From Candidatus Nealsoniibacteriota bacterium (GTDB lineage: Bacteria > Patescibacteriota > Minisyncoccia > Minisyncoccales > CSSED10-335): a stretch of DNA of 8,270 nucleotides. The notes under the pieces are model-generated. The model had not been told where the DNA came from. It saw only the letters and a program-made list of their open reading frames with translations, and made no database searches. Below, piece after piece: positions 1 to 5,535 of the stretch. The position numbers and the translations under genes are program-made. Within the stretch, counting starts at the first letter, position 1. Every line of letters starts with the position of its first letter. The DNA lies in contig PWOE01000099.1 of assembly GCA_003557585.1 (NCBI GenBank), positions 1 through 8,270 on the forward strand. Direction: 5' to 3'.

Positions 1-182
1 CATTCCAGAAAATTAGCAATCTTTTTTCTTGATTCATCTATAGCGAAAAGGGACTTCTGACCCAAAGAATAGATGGATGATGGATTGCCATAACTTGAAC
101 TGAAATATTCTTCCATTTTATTGAAAACTTTTCTATCAACTGGCGTAGTGGAAGAATAGTCCAGATAAATTGATTTTTTCAT
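1..182 (-). CDS. iscS: Cysteine desulfurase (NifS/IscS family), N-terminal part, cut by window edge
   Basis: This is the first 60 codons of a PLP-dependent cysteine desulfurase, which takes sulfur from L-cysteine to form a persulfide for Fe-S cluster or thio-cofactor synthesis in the cytoplasm. The visible protein starts MKKSIYLDYSSTTPVD, matching the family opening YLDNAATTPVD, and continues with YGNPSSIYSLGQ at about residues 35-46, matching the family GNPSSxHxxG block with Tyr in place of the usual His. The PLP lysine and the catalytic cysteine lie beyond the window, so activity cannot be judged. The ATG sits 5 nt after the stop of the Rrf2 regulator, so the two are very likely co-transcribed in an iscR-iscS arrangement. 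No Shine-Dalgarno is visible. Assignment to the family is firm. The choice between IscS, NifS or SufS subtypes rests on the neighbour and is an inference. Confidence 0.88.
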   Translation of the reverse strand, partial: MKKSIYLDYSSTTPVDRKVFNKMEEYFSSSYGNPSSIYSLGQKSLFAIDESRKKIANFLE

Positions 183-187
183 CTTGT

Positions 188-580
188 TTAATCGATTAAA
201 CTCTTTAATGTAATTGAATCTATCGTCTTCTGTAAAGACTTTTGTATCTTGTCCCAAGCAGTTATTGTCAGACAATTGCTCCTTCGACTGCATTTCTTGG
301 GTCCGATACAGTCTACTAAATTAATCTCTCCTTCTAATATTCTCAAGACTTGGCCAACTTTTATCTTGGCTGCACTTTTAGAAAGAGTGTAGCCTCCCTG
401 AGAACCTTTTTTTGACTTGAGCAAACCTCCTTTTTCTAATTTAGAAAAGATCTTTTCTAAATAATCAAAAGGAATATTCTCTGCCTCAGAGACCATCCTC
501 AAAGAAGAAAATTCTTTGTCTCTTTGGGCAAGATAGACCAGAGAGCGTAGTCCGTATTGTGATTTCTTTGATATTTTCAT
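188..580 (-). CDS. iscR: Rrf2-family Fe-S-sensing transcriptional regulator, IscR-like
   Basis: A 130-residue winged-helix regulator of the usual Rrf2 length. It opens MKISKKSQYGLRSLVYLAQ, the family N-terminus, followed by the recognition helix region (about 28-50) and the wing GSQGGYTL (59-66). Three cysteines, C91, C97 and C103, have the exact C-x5-C-x5-C spacing of IscR (C92, C98, C104 in E. coli), so an Fe-S cluster is expected. The fourth ligand of E. coli IscR, His107, aligns with Ile106. The ATG at 580 is preferred over one at 643, because the earlier start would add 21 unrelated residues translated through the promoter and operator. The gene lies 5 nt upstream of a cysteine desulfurase and just downstream of a perfect palindrome, which suggests autoregulation of Fe-S assembly. 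It could instead be a sibling such as a cysteine- or redox-sensing Rrf2 protein, but cysteine spacing and context favour IscR. Confidence 0.88.
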   Translation of the reverse strand: MKISKKSQYGLRSLVYLAQRDKEFSSLRMVSEAENIPFDYLEKIFSKLEKGGLLKSKKGSQGGYTLSKSAAKIKVGQVLRILEGEINLVDCIGPKKCSRRSNCLTITAWDKIQKSLQKTIDSITLKSLID

Positions 581-591
581 TGTTATTAAAC

Positions 592-610
592 ACCGACCAT
601 TATGGTCGGT
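592..610 (-). promoter_or_regulatory. Perfect 19-bp palindrome, probable Rrf2/IscR operator
   Basis: ACCGACCAT-T-ATGGTCGGT is a perfect 9-1-9 inverted repeat. It lies 11 nt upstream of the regulator's ATG and overlaps the start site predicted from the promoter at 614-643. Rrf2 proteins bind as dimers to palindromes of about this size, and the flanking sequence (ATACCGACC...GGTCGGTGTT on the minus strand) resembles IscR-type sites with YGAC/GTCR half-sites. Its position suggests repression by blocking polymerase. The palindrome is seen directly; the regulator assignment is inferred. Confidence 0.7.
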
Positions 611-613
611 ATT

Positions 614-643
614 ACTATAGCAAAAAGAGGAAGGAATTGTCAA
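614..643 (-). promoter_or_regulatory. Sigma70-type promoter of the iscR-iscS unit
   Basis: On the minus strand a perfect -35 TTGACA (638-643) is followed after 18 bp by TATAGT (614-619), five of six matches to the -10 consensus. Transcription would start near 607, inside the 19-bp palindrome, giving a leader of roughly 27 nt before the ATG at 580. No Shine-Dalgarno is visible in that leader. Confidence 0.72.
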
Positions 644-664
644 TTATCTATTTTTGAGTAGAAT
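637..664 (+). promoter_or_regulatory. Probable promoter of the tRNA-Leu gene
   Basis: On the plus strand TTGTCA (637-642, five of six) is separated by 16 bp from TAGAAT (659-664, five of six). Transcription would begin near 671, only about 2 nt before the mature tRNA 5' end. The -35 hexamer overlaps the -35 of the opposite-facing regulator promoter in five of its six bases. Confidence 0.5.
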
Positions 665-672
665 AAAGACAA

Positions 673-756
673 GCCGGGGTGGTGAAATTGGTAAACACAG
701 TAGATTCAAAATCTGCCGCTCTTACGGGCTTGCGGGTTCAAGTCCCGCCCCCGGCA
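673..756 (+). tRNA. tRNA-Leu, anticodon CAA (reads UUG)
   Basis: An 84-nt class II tRNA that folds fully by eye. The acceptor stem is GCCGGGG (673-679) with CCCCGGC (749-755), discriminator A756. The D stem is 3 bp (682-684 with 696-698). The anticodon stem GTAGA/TCTGC (700-704, 712-716) encloses loop TTCAAAA, with anticodon CAA at 707-709. The long variable arm (717-731) has a 4-bp GCTC/GGGC stem. The T arm is GCGGG-TTCAAGT-CCCGC (732-748). The 3' CCA is not encoded: CAA follows the discriminator base, so CCA must be added by the nucleotidyltransferase. A promoter lies directly upstream and an intrinsic terminator starts 6 nt downstream, so it is a single-gene unit. The convergent PAP2 gene overlaps its 3' half. 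Confidence 0.97.
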
Positions 757-1284
757 CAATGAAACCTTGCTTAAGCAAGGTTTTTTATATAAAGACCAGA
801 TTATAAGTCCTGACAAAAGGCCAATCAAGATGCCAGTAATAATATCTAGTGGCCAGTGAACTCCTGCCGCAACTCTTGATAATCCAATCAATAAGCTAGC
901 TGCAAGGAAAATTGAGCCAAGTTTTTTGTTATGTAGAAAAAGAATAATTGATAAAGCGAAAAAGAAGGCTGTGTGACCTGACGGCAAAGATGCTGTTGCC
1001 TCGTGGCTAATTAGTTGTGTCACCTCTTGCACAACAAATGGTCTCGGTTTTTGATAAAAGAATCTTATCAATTCAACTAAAGCAAATCGAGCAAAAAAGG
1101 CAGAGACCAAAGAGGCAACAAATATATTCTTATTCCTTTGAAAATTAGTTGCTAGAAAAATAAATAAGCAGATTATTAAAAGGTATCCTAGATATTTCGC
1201 AAAAAAAATAAAGAGAAAATCAACTAGTTCATTTCTAGAAGCAAGACTGTTTATTAAATCAAAGAGATAAAGATCAAGTCTCAT
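706..1284 (-). CDS. PAP2-family integral membrane phosphatase, possibly undecaprenyl-pyrophosphatase (BcrC/PgpB type)
   Basis: A 192-residue hydrophobic protein with several membrane segments (about 24-46, 54-73, 104-118, 123-136, 146-166). It carries the three phosphatidic-acid-phosphatase motifs: motif 1 ends in KPRPF (R81-P82, with Arg74 where Lys is usual), motif 2 is PSGH (101-104), and motif 3 has S136-R137 with H143 and D147. H104, H143 and D147 are the expected catalytic residues, facing outside. Relatives dephosphorylate lipid phosphates. Undecaprenyl pyrophosphate recycling is plausible, but the substrate cannot be read from the sequence. The ATG overlaps the end of folD by 11 nt, implying coupled translation. 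Oddly, the frame has no stop before the convergent tRNA: residues about 168-174 come from the tRNA terminator, residues 177-192 are antisense to the tRNA, and the TGA stop is antisense to the anticodon loop. Confidence 0.85.
   Translation of the reverse strand: MRLDLYLFDLINSLASRNELVDFLFIFFAKYLGYLLIICLFIFLATNFQRNKNIFVASLVSAFFARFALVELIRFFYQKPRPFVVQEVTQLISHEATASLPSGHTAFFFALSIILFLHNKKLGSIFLAASLLIGLSRVAAGVHWPLDIITGILIGLLSGLIIWSLYKKPCLSKVSLCRGRDLNPQARKSGRF
762..786 (+). terminator. Rho-independent terminator of tRNA-Leu
   Basis: The perfect inverted repeat AAACCTTGC-TTAA-GCAAGGTTT (762-783) runs into six T residues (781-786), the standard hairpin plus U-tract, 6 nt past the tRNA 3' end. On the minus strand the hairpin is followed by only three T, so it should work poorly as a terminator for the convergent genes. 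There it is in fact coding sequence for PAP2 residues 168 to about 174. Confidence 0.88.
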
Positions 1285-2092
1285 TTAGCTTGATAAGATT
1301 TTCAATTAAACAAGCAGAAGTGATTGGCCCTACTCCCCCAGGAACTGGAGTATAAAATGACGCTTTCTTGTAAACAGATTTATCAAAATCACCTTTAATA
1401 GAATTATCTTTTGAAACTGAGCCAGCATCTATCGCAAAAACTCCTTTCTTTACATCGCTTGATTTAATCAACCCTTCTTTGCCAACCCCTGAAATGACGA
1501 TGTCAGAGCGACTAAGCTCTTTCTTGTCTCTGCTAAACTCATTCAGTATTGTCACTGTCGCCTTATTAGCCATTAGCCAAATAGTTAATGGCTTGCCAAC
1601 AAGTTTACCCGAACCGACAACTGCGACCTTCTTTCCTTTAAGAGATATCTCTTTCTCTTTTAGTATATATCTAACTGCACCAACCACTGGAGGCAAGACG
1701 GAGAAATCGCCAGCATAATATCTCCCCAATCTCACTTCTGATAATATATCGATATCTTTTTCTTGAGGAACTAGATTCAACATCTCTTGCTCTAGCTCTC
1801 TTGGAAATGGAGTTGGTAGCTGAATAATGGTTCCTGATGATTCTCTTGATATCTCAACAATCTTTTTGGCAAAATCTTCTTGATCGATCTTTTTGGAAAA
1901 CTTAAAAAGCGAGAAATCAACCCCTGACTCAAAAGCGACCTTCTCTTTCTGAGAAATGTAGGATAGAGAAGTCTTGTTGTCGCCTAACAAGATAACCGAC
2001 AACTTAAGCTTCAGCTTTTTTTGCTCAACTTTTTTTCTGTTTTGAATCGTAATCTTGTTGGCTATCTTGATGCCATCTATTATTTCAAACAT
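1274..2092 (-). CDS. folD: Methylenetetrahydrofolate dehydrogenase / methenyltetrahydrofolate cyclohydrolase
   Basis: A cytoplasmic bifunctional enzyme that interconverts 5,10-methylene-, 5,10-methenyl- and 10-formyl-tetrahydrofolate with NAD(P). At 272 residues it is near the usual 280-300. Visible hallmarks are the catalytic Tyr45-x3-Lys49 pair (human Tyr52/Lys56), QLPTPFP (91-97), KDID with Asp115 in the place of human Asp125, the Rossmann turn VVGSGKLVGKP (158-168), AIDAGS (220-225) and the signature PGGVGP (251-256). Two departures from the common pattern are visible: GSGKLVG in place of GRSxxVG at the cofactor loop, and Ile116 in place of the Gly that usually follows KDVD. The active-site residues are kept, so it should work. 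It starts 3 nt after the glyA stop, which supplies its methylene-folate substrate, and overlaps the PAP2 start by 11 nt. Confidence 0.96.
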   Translation of the reverse strand: MFEIIDGIKIANKITIQNRKKVEQKKLKLKLSVILLGDNKTSLSYISQKEKVAFESGVDFSLFKFSKKIDQEDFAKKIVEISRESSGTIIQLPTPFPRELEQEMLNLVPQEKDIDILSEVRLGRYYAGDFSVLPPVVGAVRYILKEKEISLKGKKVAVVGSGKLVGKPLTIWLMANKATVTILNEFSRDKKELSRSDIVISGVGKEGLIKSSDVKKGVFAIDAGSVSKDNSIKGDFDKSVYKKASFYTPVPGGVGPITSACLIENLIKLNET

Positions 2093-2095
2093 CTT

Positions 2096-3346
2096 TTAAG
2101 GAATTAGAAATTTATTGCAGAGACTCTTAACTTCTTTCTTAATTCTGTTGCAAGCTCTAACATCTCTCTCTTTTATTGTTTGAGATATCCAATTACCAAT
2201 CATATGCATCTCTTTTTCTTTCATTCCCCTGGTAGTTATTGCTGGTGTTCCTAATCTAATTCCTGACGGATTAAATGGTGGATTAGGATCAAAGGGAATC
2301 GCATTCTTGTTAACGGTGATGCCTGATTTATCTAATAAGTCCTGTGCTTCTTGGCCAGTGACTTCTTTGTTCCTTAAATCGATTAATAAGAGATGATTAT
2401 CAGTTCCTCCTGTAACAATTGAAAAGTTTTCTTTTTTCAAAGTCTCTGCTAAAGCTTTAGCATTTTTTACAACCTGATAGCCATATATCTTGAAAGATGG
2501 CTTAGCTGCCTCTTTCAAAGCGACTGCTATGCCCGCTATCTGATGTTCATGAGGTCCCCCTTGGAGACCAGGAATTATCGCCTTGTTTATCTTTGATGGT
2601 AATTTGGGGTCTTTCTTTATTCCTTTCTTGGTTACCATAACAAGACCACCTCTTGGTCCTCTCAATGTCTTGTGAGTTGTTGTCGTTATAACATCAACAT
2701 AAGGAACTGGGCTGGGGTGAACTCCAGCGATGACGAGGCCAGCAATGTGTGCAATATCTGCACAAAGATAAGCATCGACAGAATCGGCTATCTCTTTGAA
2801 CTTTTTCCAATTGATAATTCTTGAATAGGCAGTTGCTCCAGCCCAAATCATTTTTGGCTTTTCTTTCTTAGCGATTTTGGCAACTTGATCATAATCAATT
2901 CTATTGCTCCCCTTATCAACTCCATAAGAGACTGAATTGTAGTATTTTCCCGAAAAATTGACTTTCCAACCGTGAGTTAGGTGGCCACCAGCTGAAAGAT
3001 CCATGCCCATAACTTTGTCTCTAAGATTCAAAAGGGCGAAATAGACAGATTGGTTGGCAGGAGATCCAGAGTATGGCTGAACATTAACATAAGGAACATT
3101 GAAGACCTTTTGAGCTCGCTCTTGGCACAAAATTTCAATCTTATCTATTATCTCATTGCCACCATAATATCTTTTGCCAGGATATCCTTCGGCATATTTA
3201 TCATTAAGTATAGAGCTCAACGGCTCTAATGCTTCTGGAAAAGTGTGATTCTCCGAAGGGATCATCTCTAGACCATCTTGCCTTCTCTTTCTCTCTTCTT
3301 TTATCAGATTATATATTTGTAAATCTTTTTTCTTGAGATTTCTCAT
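2096..3346 (-). CDS. glyA: Serine hydroxymethyltransferase
   Basis: A PLP enzyme of the fold-type I family that converts serine and tetrahydrofolate to glycine and 5,10-methylene-tetrahydrofolate in the cytoplasm. It is 416 residues, the normal bacterial length. Visible motifs are MIPSEN (28-33), YAEGYPGKRYYGG (51-63), the ring-stacking His121 region, DIAHIAG (197-203, with Asp197 pairing the pyridine nitrogen), the PLP lysine K226 in TTTTHKTLRGPRGG, GGPHEH (263-268), and substrate-carboxylate Arg363 in SGIRLGTPA. The ATG at 3346 gives the standard N-terminus with a short leading helix. It lies 13 nt downstream of the kinase gene and 3 nt upstream of folD, forming a serine-to-one-carbon module that feeds purine, thymidylate and formyl-methionine synthesis. 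No Shine-Dalgarno is visible before the start. Nothing essential is missing. Confidence 0.98.
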   Translation of the reverse strand: MRNLKKKDLQIYNLIKEERKRRQDGLEMIPSENHTFPEALEPLSSILNDKYAEGYPGKRYYGGNEIIDKIEILCQERAQKVFNVPYVNVQPYSGSPANQSVYFALLNLRDKVMGMDLSAGGHLTHGWKVNFSGKYYNSVSYGVDKGSNRIDYDQVAKIAKKEKPKMIWAGATAYSRIINWKKFKEIADSVDAYLCADIAHIAGLVIAGVHPSPVPYVDVITTTTHKTLRGPRGGLVMVTKKGIKKDPKLPSKINKAIIPGLQGGPHEHQIAGIAVALKEAAKPSFKIYGYQVVKNAKALAETLKKENFSIVTGGTDNHLLLIDLRNKEVTGQEAQDLLDKSGITVNKNAIPFDPNPPFNPSGIRLGTPAITTRGMKEKEMHMIGNWISQTIKERDVRACNRIKKEVKSLCNKFLIP

Positions 3347-3359
3347 TATATCTATAAAT

Positions 3360-4286
3360 TTATTTGATATTTTTCATGGCTAGTCTTATCGCTCCGTAGA
3401 CTGGACTAGTAACTACAATTAATATCTTCGCTTGAGGAATTCTTTTTTTAATCTCTCTTTTAAAGAGGTTTCTTAATGTTCCAGATTTAAACATTCCACC
3501 AACAACGACCAAAGGAAATTCTTTTTTGAAATTCAATTCACGAGCAACCGTTTCCACTGATTTAACGATCTCTCTGGCTGCTTCCTGCATAATTTTCTTG
3601 GCCTCTTTGTCTTTCTTGTTGGCCACAAAATCAACTACCAAAGAGAAAAGAGCTAGCTCTCTTGCGGTATTACTTTGATAAACCCTTCTATTTAAATCAT
3701 CGATGTCTTTTATCTTGAATTCTTTTATTAGATGGTCGGCAATCTTTGATTCTTTAATCCTACCATCCATCTTCTTTAAAGTTATCTGATAGGCTTTCTG
3801 CCCAACAGATGATGCTGAGCCTTCATCAGCAAGCCAGCCCCAACCACCTGCTTTAACGTCTCTCTTCTTTTTCCAGCCTCTAGCGACTGAGCCAGTGCCA
3901 GCGATAACGACAATTCCTTCTTTTTCTTTGCTTCCTGAAGCGAAAGCGATCTTTTGATCACTTTCAAGAATAATCTTGTCTCTTTTCTTGGCTAGCTCTC
4001 TGTTTAGTTTAAATAGCTCTCTGAGAAACTCTTTTTTCTTGCTCTTGTACTCTTCTTCTATGGCAGCTAAACCGATACAAAGAGAGACTATCTCTCTCTG
4101 TTTCGTCTTGCCGAGAGATCTCTTTATCGCTTCATTAACAGAAAAAGCTGCATCTTTAATGCTCGAGTTTCTTGGATTGGCTGACCCAGACAAACCCTTG
4201 CCTAAAATGTTGCCATCTAAATCGACAACCCAGCTTTCAGTCTTGGTGCCACCGCCATCAACGCCAATAATTATCTTTTTCTTCAT
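3360..4286 (-). CDS. BadF/BadG/BcrA/BcrD-family sugar kinase, N-acetylglucosamine-kinase-like
   Basis: A 308-residue ASKHA-fold ATPase with the family phosphate-1 motif GVDGGGTKT (8-16), Asp110 in the position of the catalytic aspartate of human NAGK, phosphate-2 motif IAGTGS (128-133), GGWGWLADEGSA (147-158) typical of N-acetylglucosamine kinases, adenosine motif VVVGG (260-264) and the C-terminal SPVYGAIRLA (294-303). Relatives phosphorylate GlcNAc, glucosamine or MurNAc, mostly at O6. It lacks the cysteines expected of the (R)-2-hydroxyacyl-CoA dehydratase activators in the same superfamily. Its ATG overlaps the stop of the GlmU-like gene as ATGA, so the two are translationally coupled, which supports a role in amino-sugar salvage toward UDP-GlcNAc. 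The exact sugar and the phosphorylated position are not decided by the sequence. Confidence 0.85.
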   Translation of the reverse strand: MKKKIIIGVDGGGTKTESWVVDLDGNILGKGLSGSANPRNSSIKDAAFSVNEAIKRSLGKTKQREIVSLCIGLAAIEEEYKSKKKEFLRELFKLNRELAKKRDKIILESDQKIAFASGSKEKEGIVVIAGTGSVARGWKKKRDVKAGGWGWLADEGSASSVGQKAYQITLKKMDGRIKESKIADHLIKEFKIKDIDDLNRRVYQSNTARELALFSLVVDFVANKKDKEAKKIMQEAAREIVKSVETVARELNFKKEFPLVVVGGMFKSGTLRNLFKREIKKRIPQAKILIVVTSPVYGAIRLAMKNIK

Positions 4287-5488
4287 TGTATAACTAATTG
4301 ATTTTCTTCATCATTTCTTTTAACTAAAGAGTGGGGCTTTATTCTGGTTCCCGGATTAACAAGAACTCCTGGCATTAACGAAGAATTAACTCCAATTTCT
4401 GTTTTTTCGCCAACGACAGAACCGAACTTAATTCTCTCGGTATCAACCTTTTTCCCTTTAACTATGGCAAAGACATGTTTCTTATCAAATCTCAAATTGG
4501 CCAATATTGTACCTGCCCCGATGTTGCAATAATCATCGATTATCGAGTCACCGATATAGCTTAAATGGCGAATATTAACTTTGTCGCCTATGATCGAATT
4601 TTTGATTTCAACTCCAGAACCTATCTGGCTTTCTTCTCCAATTATTGTCTTGGGGCGTATAACTGCATTAGGTCCAATTAAAGCTCCCTTCTTTATATAG
4701 ACAGGCCCCTCAAGATAGCTGTTAAATCCGATAACGGCTCCTTTCTCTACAACAACGGCTCCTTTAATCAAAGCTCCCTTCTCAACTGAACCAGCTATAT
4801 TTCTCTTGATTCCAGACAAAAGCTTTTCATTGGCACTTAAAAGATTCCAGGGATAAGAGATAGGCATCCATCTATCTGTTTCGTGATAAGAGAGTCTTTC
4901 ATTCAAGATGAGCCCCCGAATATAATCTGTGAACTCATACTCTCCTCTTGATGACTTTTCTATTCTCAAATCAAATATCGATTTATCTAGATAATACAAT
5001 CCAGTGTTTACCAATGATTGCTCTGGTACAATTTCAGGCTTTTCCACTAAATTTTTAACAAACTTCTCTTGACACTCAACAACTCCAAAATTAGATGGAT
5101 TATCTACCTTGCCCAATAGAATTGATGGATTTCTCTTGATGCATTTTTTGATATCTTCTTTGAAGTATATGTCGTCGCCATTCAAGAGAATGAATTTATC
5201 ATCTATAAATTCACTTGCTTTTTTGGCGGCATCTCCAGTACCCAGCTGCTCTTCTTGAACAACATACCTTATCTTTATGCCTCGATAATTATCTTTTATT
5301 AAGTCTCTTATCATCTCGCTCTTGTAGCCAACAACAATTATCACTTCGTTGACTATGCCTTTCAAAGAGTCAAGATTGTGCTCCAAGACTGTCTTATCGA
5401 TAATTCTCATCAATGGCTTAGGCCTAGCTATAGTTAAAGGCCTCAACCTTAATCCATTACCAGCTGCCAGAATTACTGCTTTTAACAT
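4283..5488 (-). CDS. glmU: Bifunctional sugar-1-phosphate nucleotidylyltransferase / acetyltransferase (archaeal-type GlmU)
   Basis: Two domains. Residues 1 to about 230 are a Rossmann-like nucleotidylyltransferase with VILAAGNGLRLRPLT (5-19) and RPKPL (22-26), substrate-binding EEQLGTGDA (79-87), LNGDD (102-106), VEKP (148-151) and NTGLYYLD (161-168). Residues about 230-390 form a left-handed beta-helix of hexapeptide repeats. H308, Y311 and N331 lie in HLSYIGD and the GAGT...N stretch and match the acetyl-transfer residues of E. coli GlmU (H363, Y366, N377). The 401-residue length and these positions resemble the Sulfolobus ST0452 enzyme more than the longer E. coli form, as far as I recall. 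Expected products are GlcNAc-1-P and UDP-GlcNAc, but this type also accepts other sugars and dTTP. The ATG at 5488 places the signature at residue 5 as in the family. The 4-nt ATGA overlap couples it to the kinase. Confidence 0.88.
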   Translation of the reverse strand: MLKAVILAAGNGLRLRPLTIARPKPLMRIIDKTVLEHNLDSLKGIVNEVIIVVGYKSEMIRDLIKDNYRGIKIRYVVQEEQLGTGDAAKKASEFIDDKFILLNGDDIYFKEDIKKCIKRNPSILLGKVDNPSNFGVVECQEKFVKNLVEKPEIVPEQSLVNTGLYYLDKSIFDLRIEKSSRGEYEFTDYIRGLILNERLSYHETDRWMPISYPWNLLSANEKLLSGIKRNIAGSVEKGALIKGAVVVEKGAVIGFNSYLEGPVYIKKGALIGPNAVIRPKTIIGEESQIGSGVEIKNSIIGDKVNIRHLSYIGDSIIDDYCNIGAGTILANLRFDKKHVFAIVKGKKVDTERIKFGSVVGEKTEIGVNSSLMPGVLVNPGTRIKPHSLVKRNDEENQLVIQ

Positions 5489-5514
5489 AATTTTGTGATT
5501 TTATAATATTTATT

Positions 5515-5523
5515 ATTATAACA
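5515..5523 (-). promoter_or_regulatory. Possible internal promoter (extended -10) before the GlmU-like gene
   Basis: In the only sizeable gap of the minus-strand gene run (5489-5535, 47 bp), the minus strand reads TGTTATAAT, a perfect extended -10 (TGn plus TATAAT). No good -35 lies 17 bp upstream. Transcription would start about 20 nt before the ATG at 5488. The -10 forms one arm of a short AT-only inverted repeat, TATAATA-N5-TATTATA (5502-5520). In such AT-rich DNA a chance match is possible. Confidence 0.4.
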
Positions 5524-5535
5524 GAAAAATAGATG

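Noticed and set aside
188..580. Possible toxin, defence or mobile-element content in the window.
   Set aside because: Every open frame of reasonable size was matched to a housekeeping family. No transposase, integrase, direct-repeat attachment site or CRISPR repeat was seen, and the tRNA shows no integrated element beside it.
581..643. A 21-residue N-terminal extension of the Rrf2 regulator starting at 643.
   Set aside because: It would be translated through the promoter -10, the palindrome and the expected start site, and has no resemblance to the family. The ATG at 580 gives the standard MKISKKSQYGLR opening.
762..783. The tRNA terminator palindrome as a bidirectional terminator for the minus-strand operon.
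   Set aside because: On the minus strand it is followed by only TTT and then CATTG, and it lies inside the PAP2 reading frame, so strong termination there is unlikely.
1479..1718. Plus-strand open frame opposite folD.
   Set aside because: It has no family features, lies wholly antisense to a well-supported gene and is low-complexity Ser/Leu/Thr-rich, as expected of a shadow frame.
3782..3967. Short minus-strand open frame inside the sugar kinase gene.
   Set aside because: It is an alternative frame of the conserved core (phosphate-2 and GGWGW motifs) with no support of its own.
3976..4293. Plus-strand open frame opposite the sugar kinase.
   Set aside because: It is antisense to conserved kinase motifs, Ser/Leu-rich and without its own signals.
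5502..5520. AT-only inverted repeat TATAATA-N5-TATTATA as a regulator site or terminator.
   Set aside because: Only A and T in a very AT-rich gap with one arm being the -10 box. No GC stem for termination and chance occurrence is likely.
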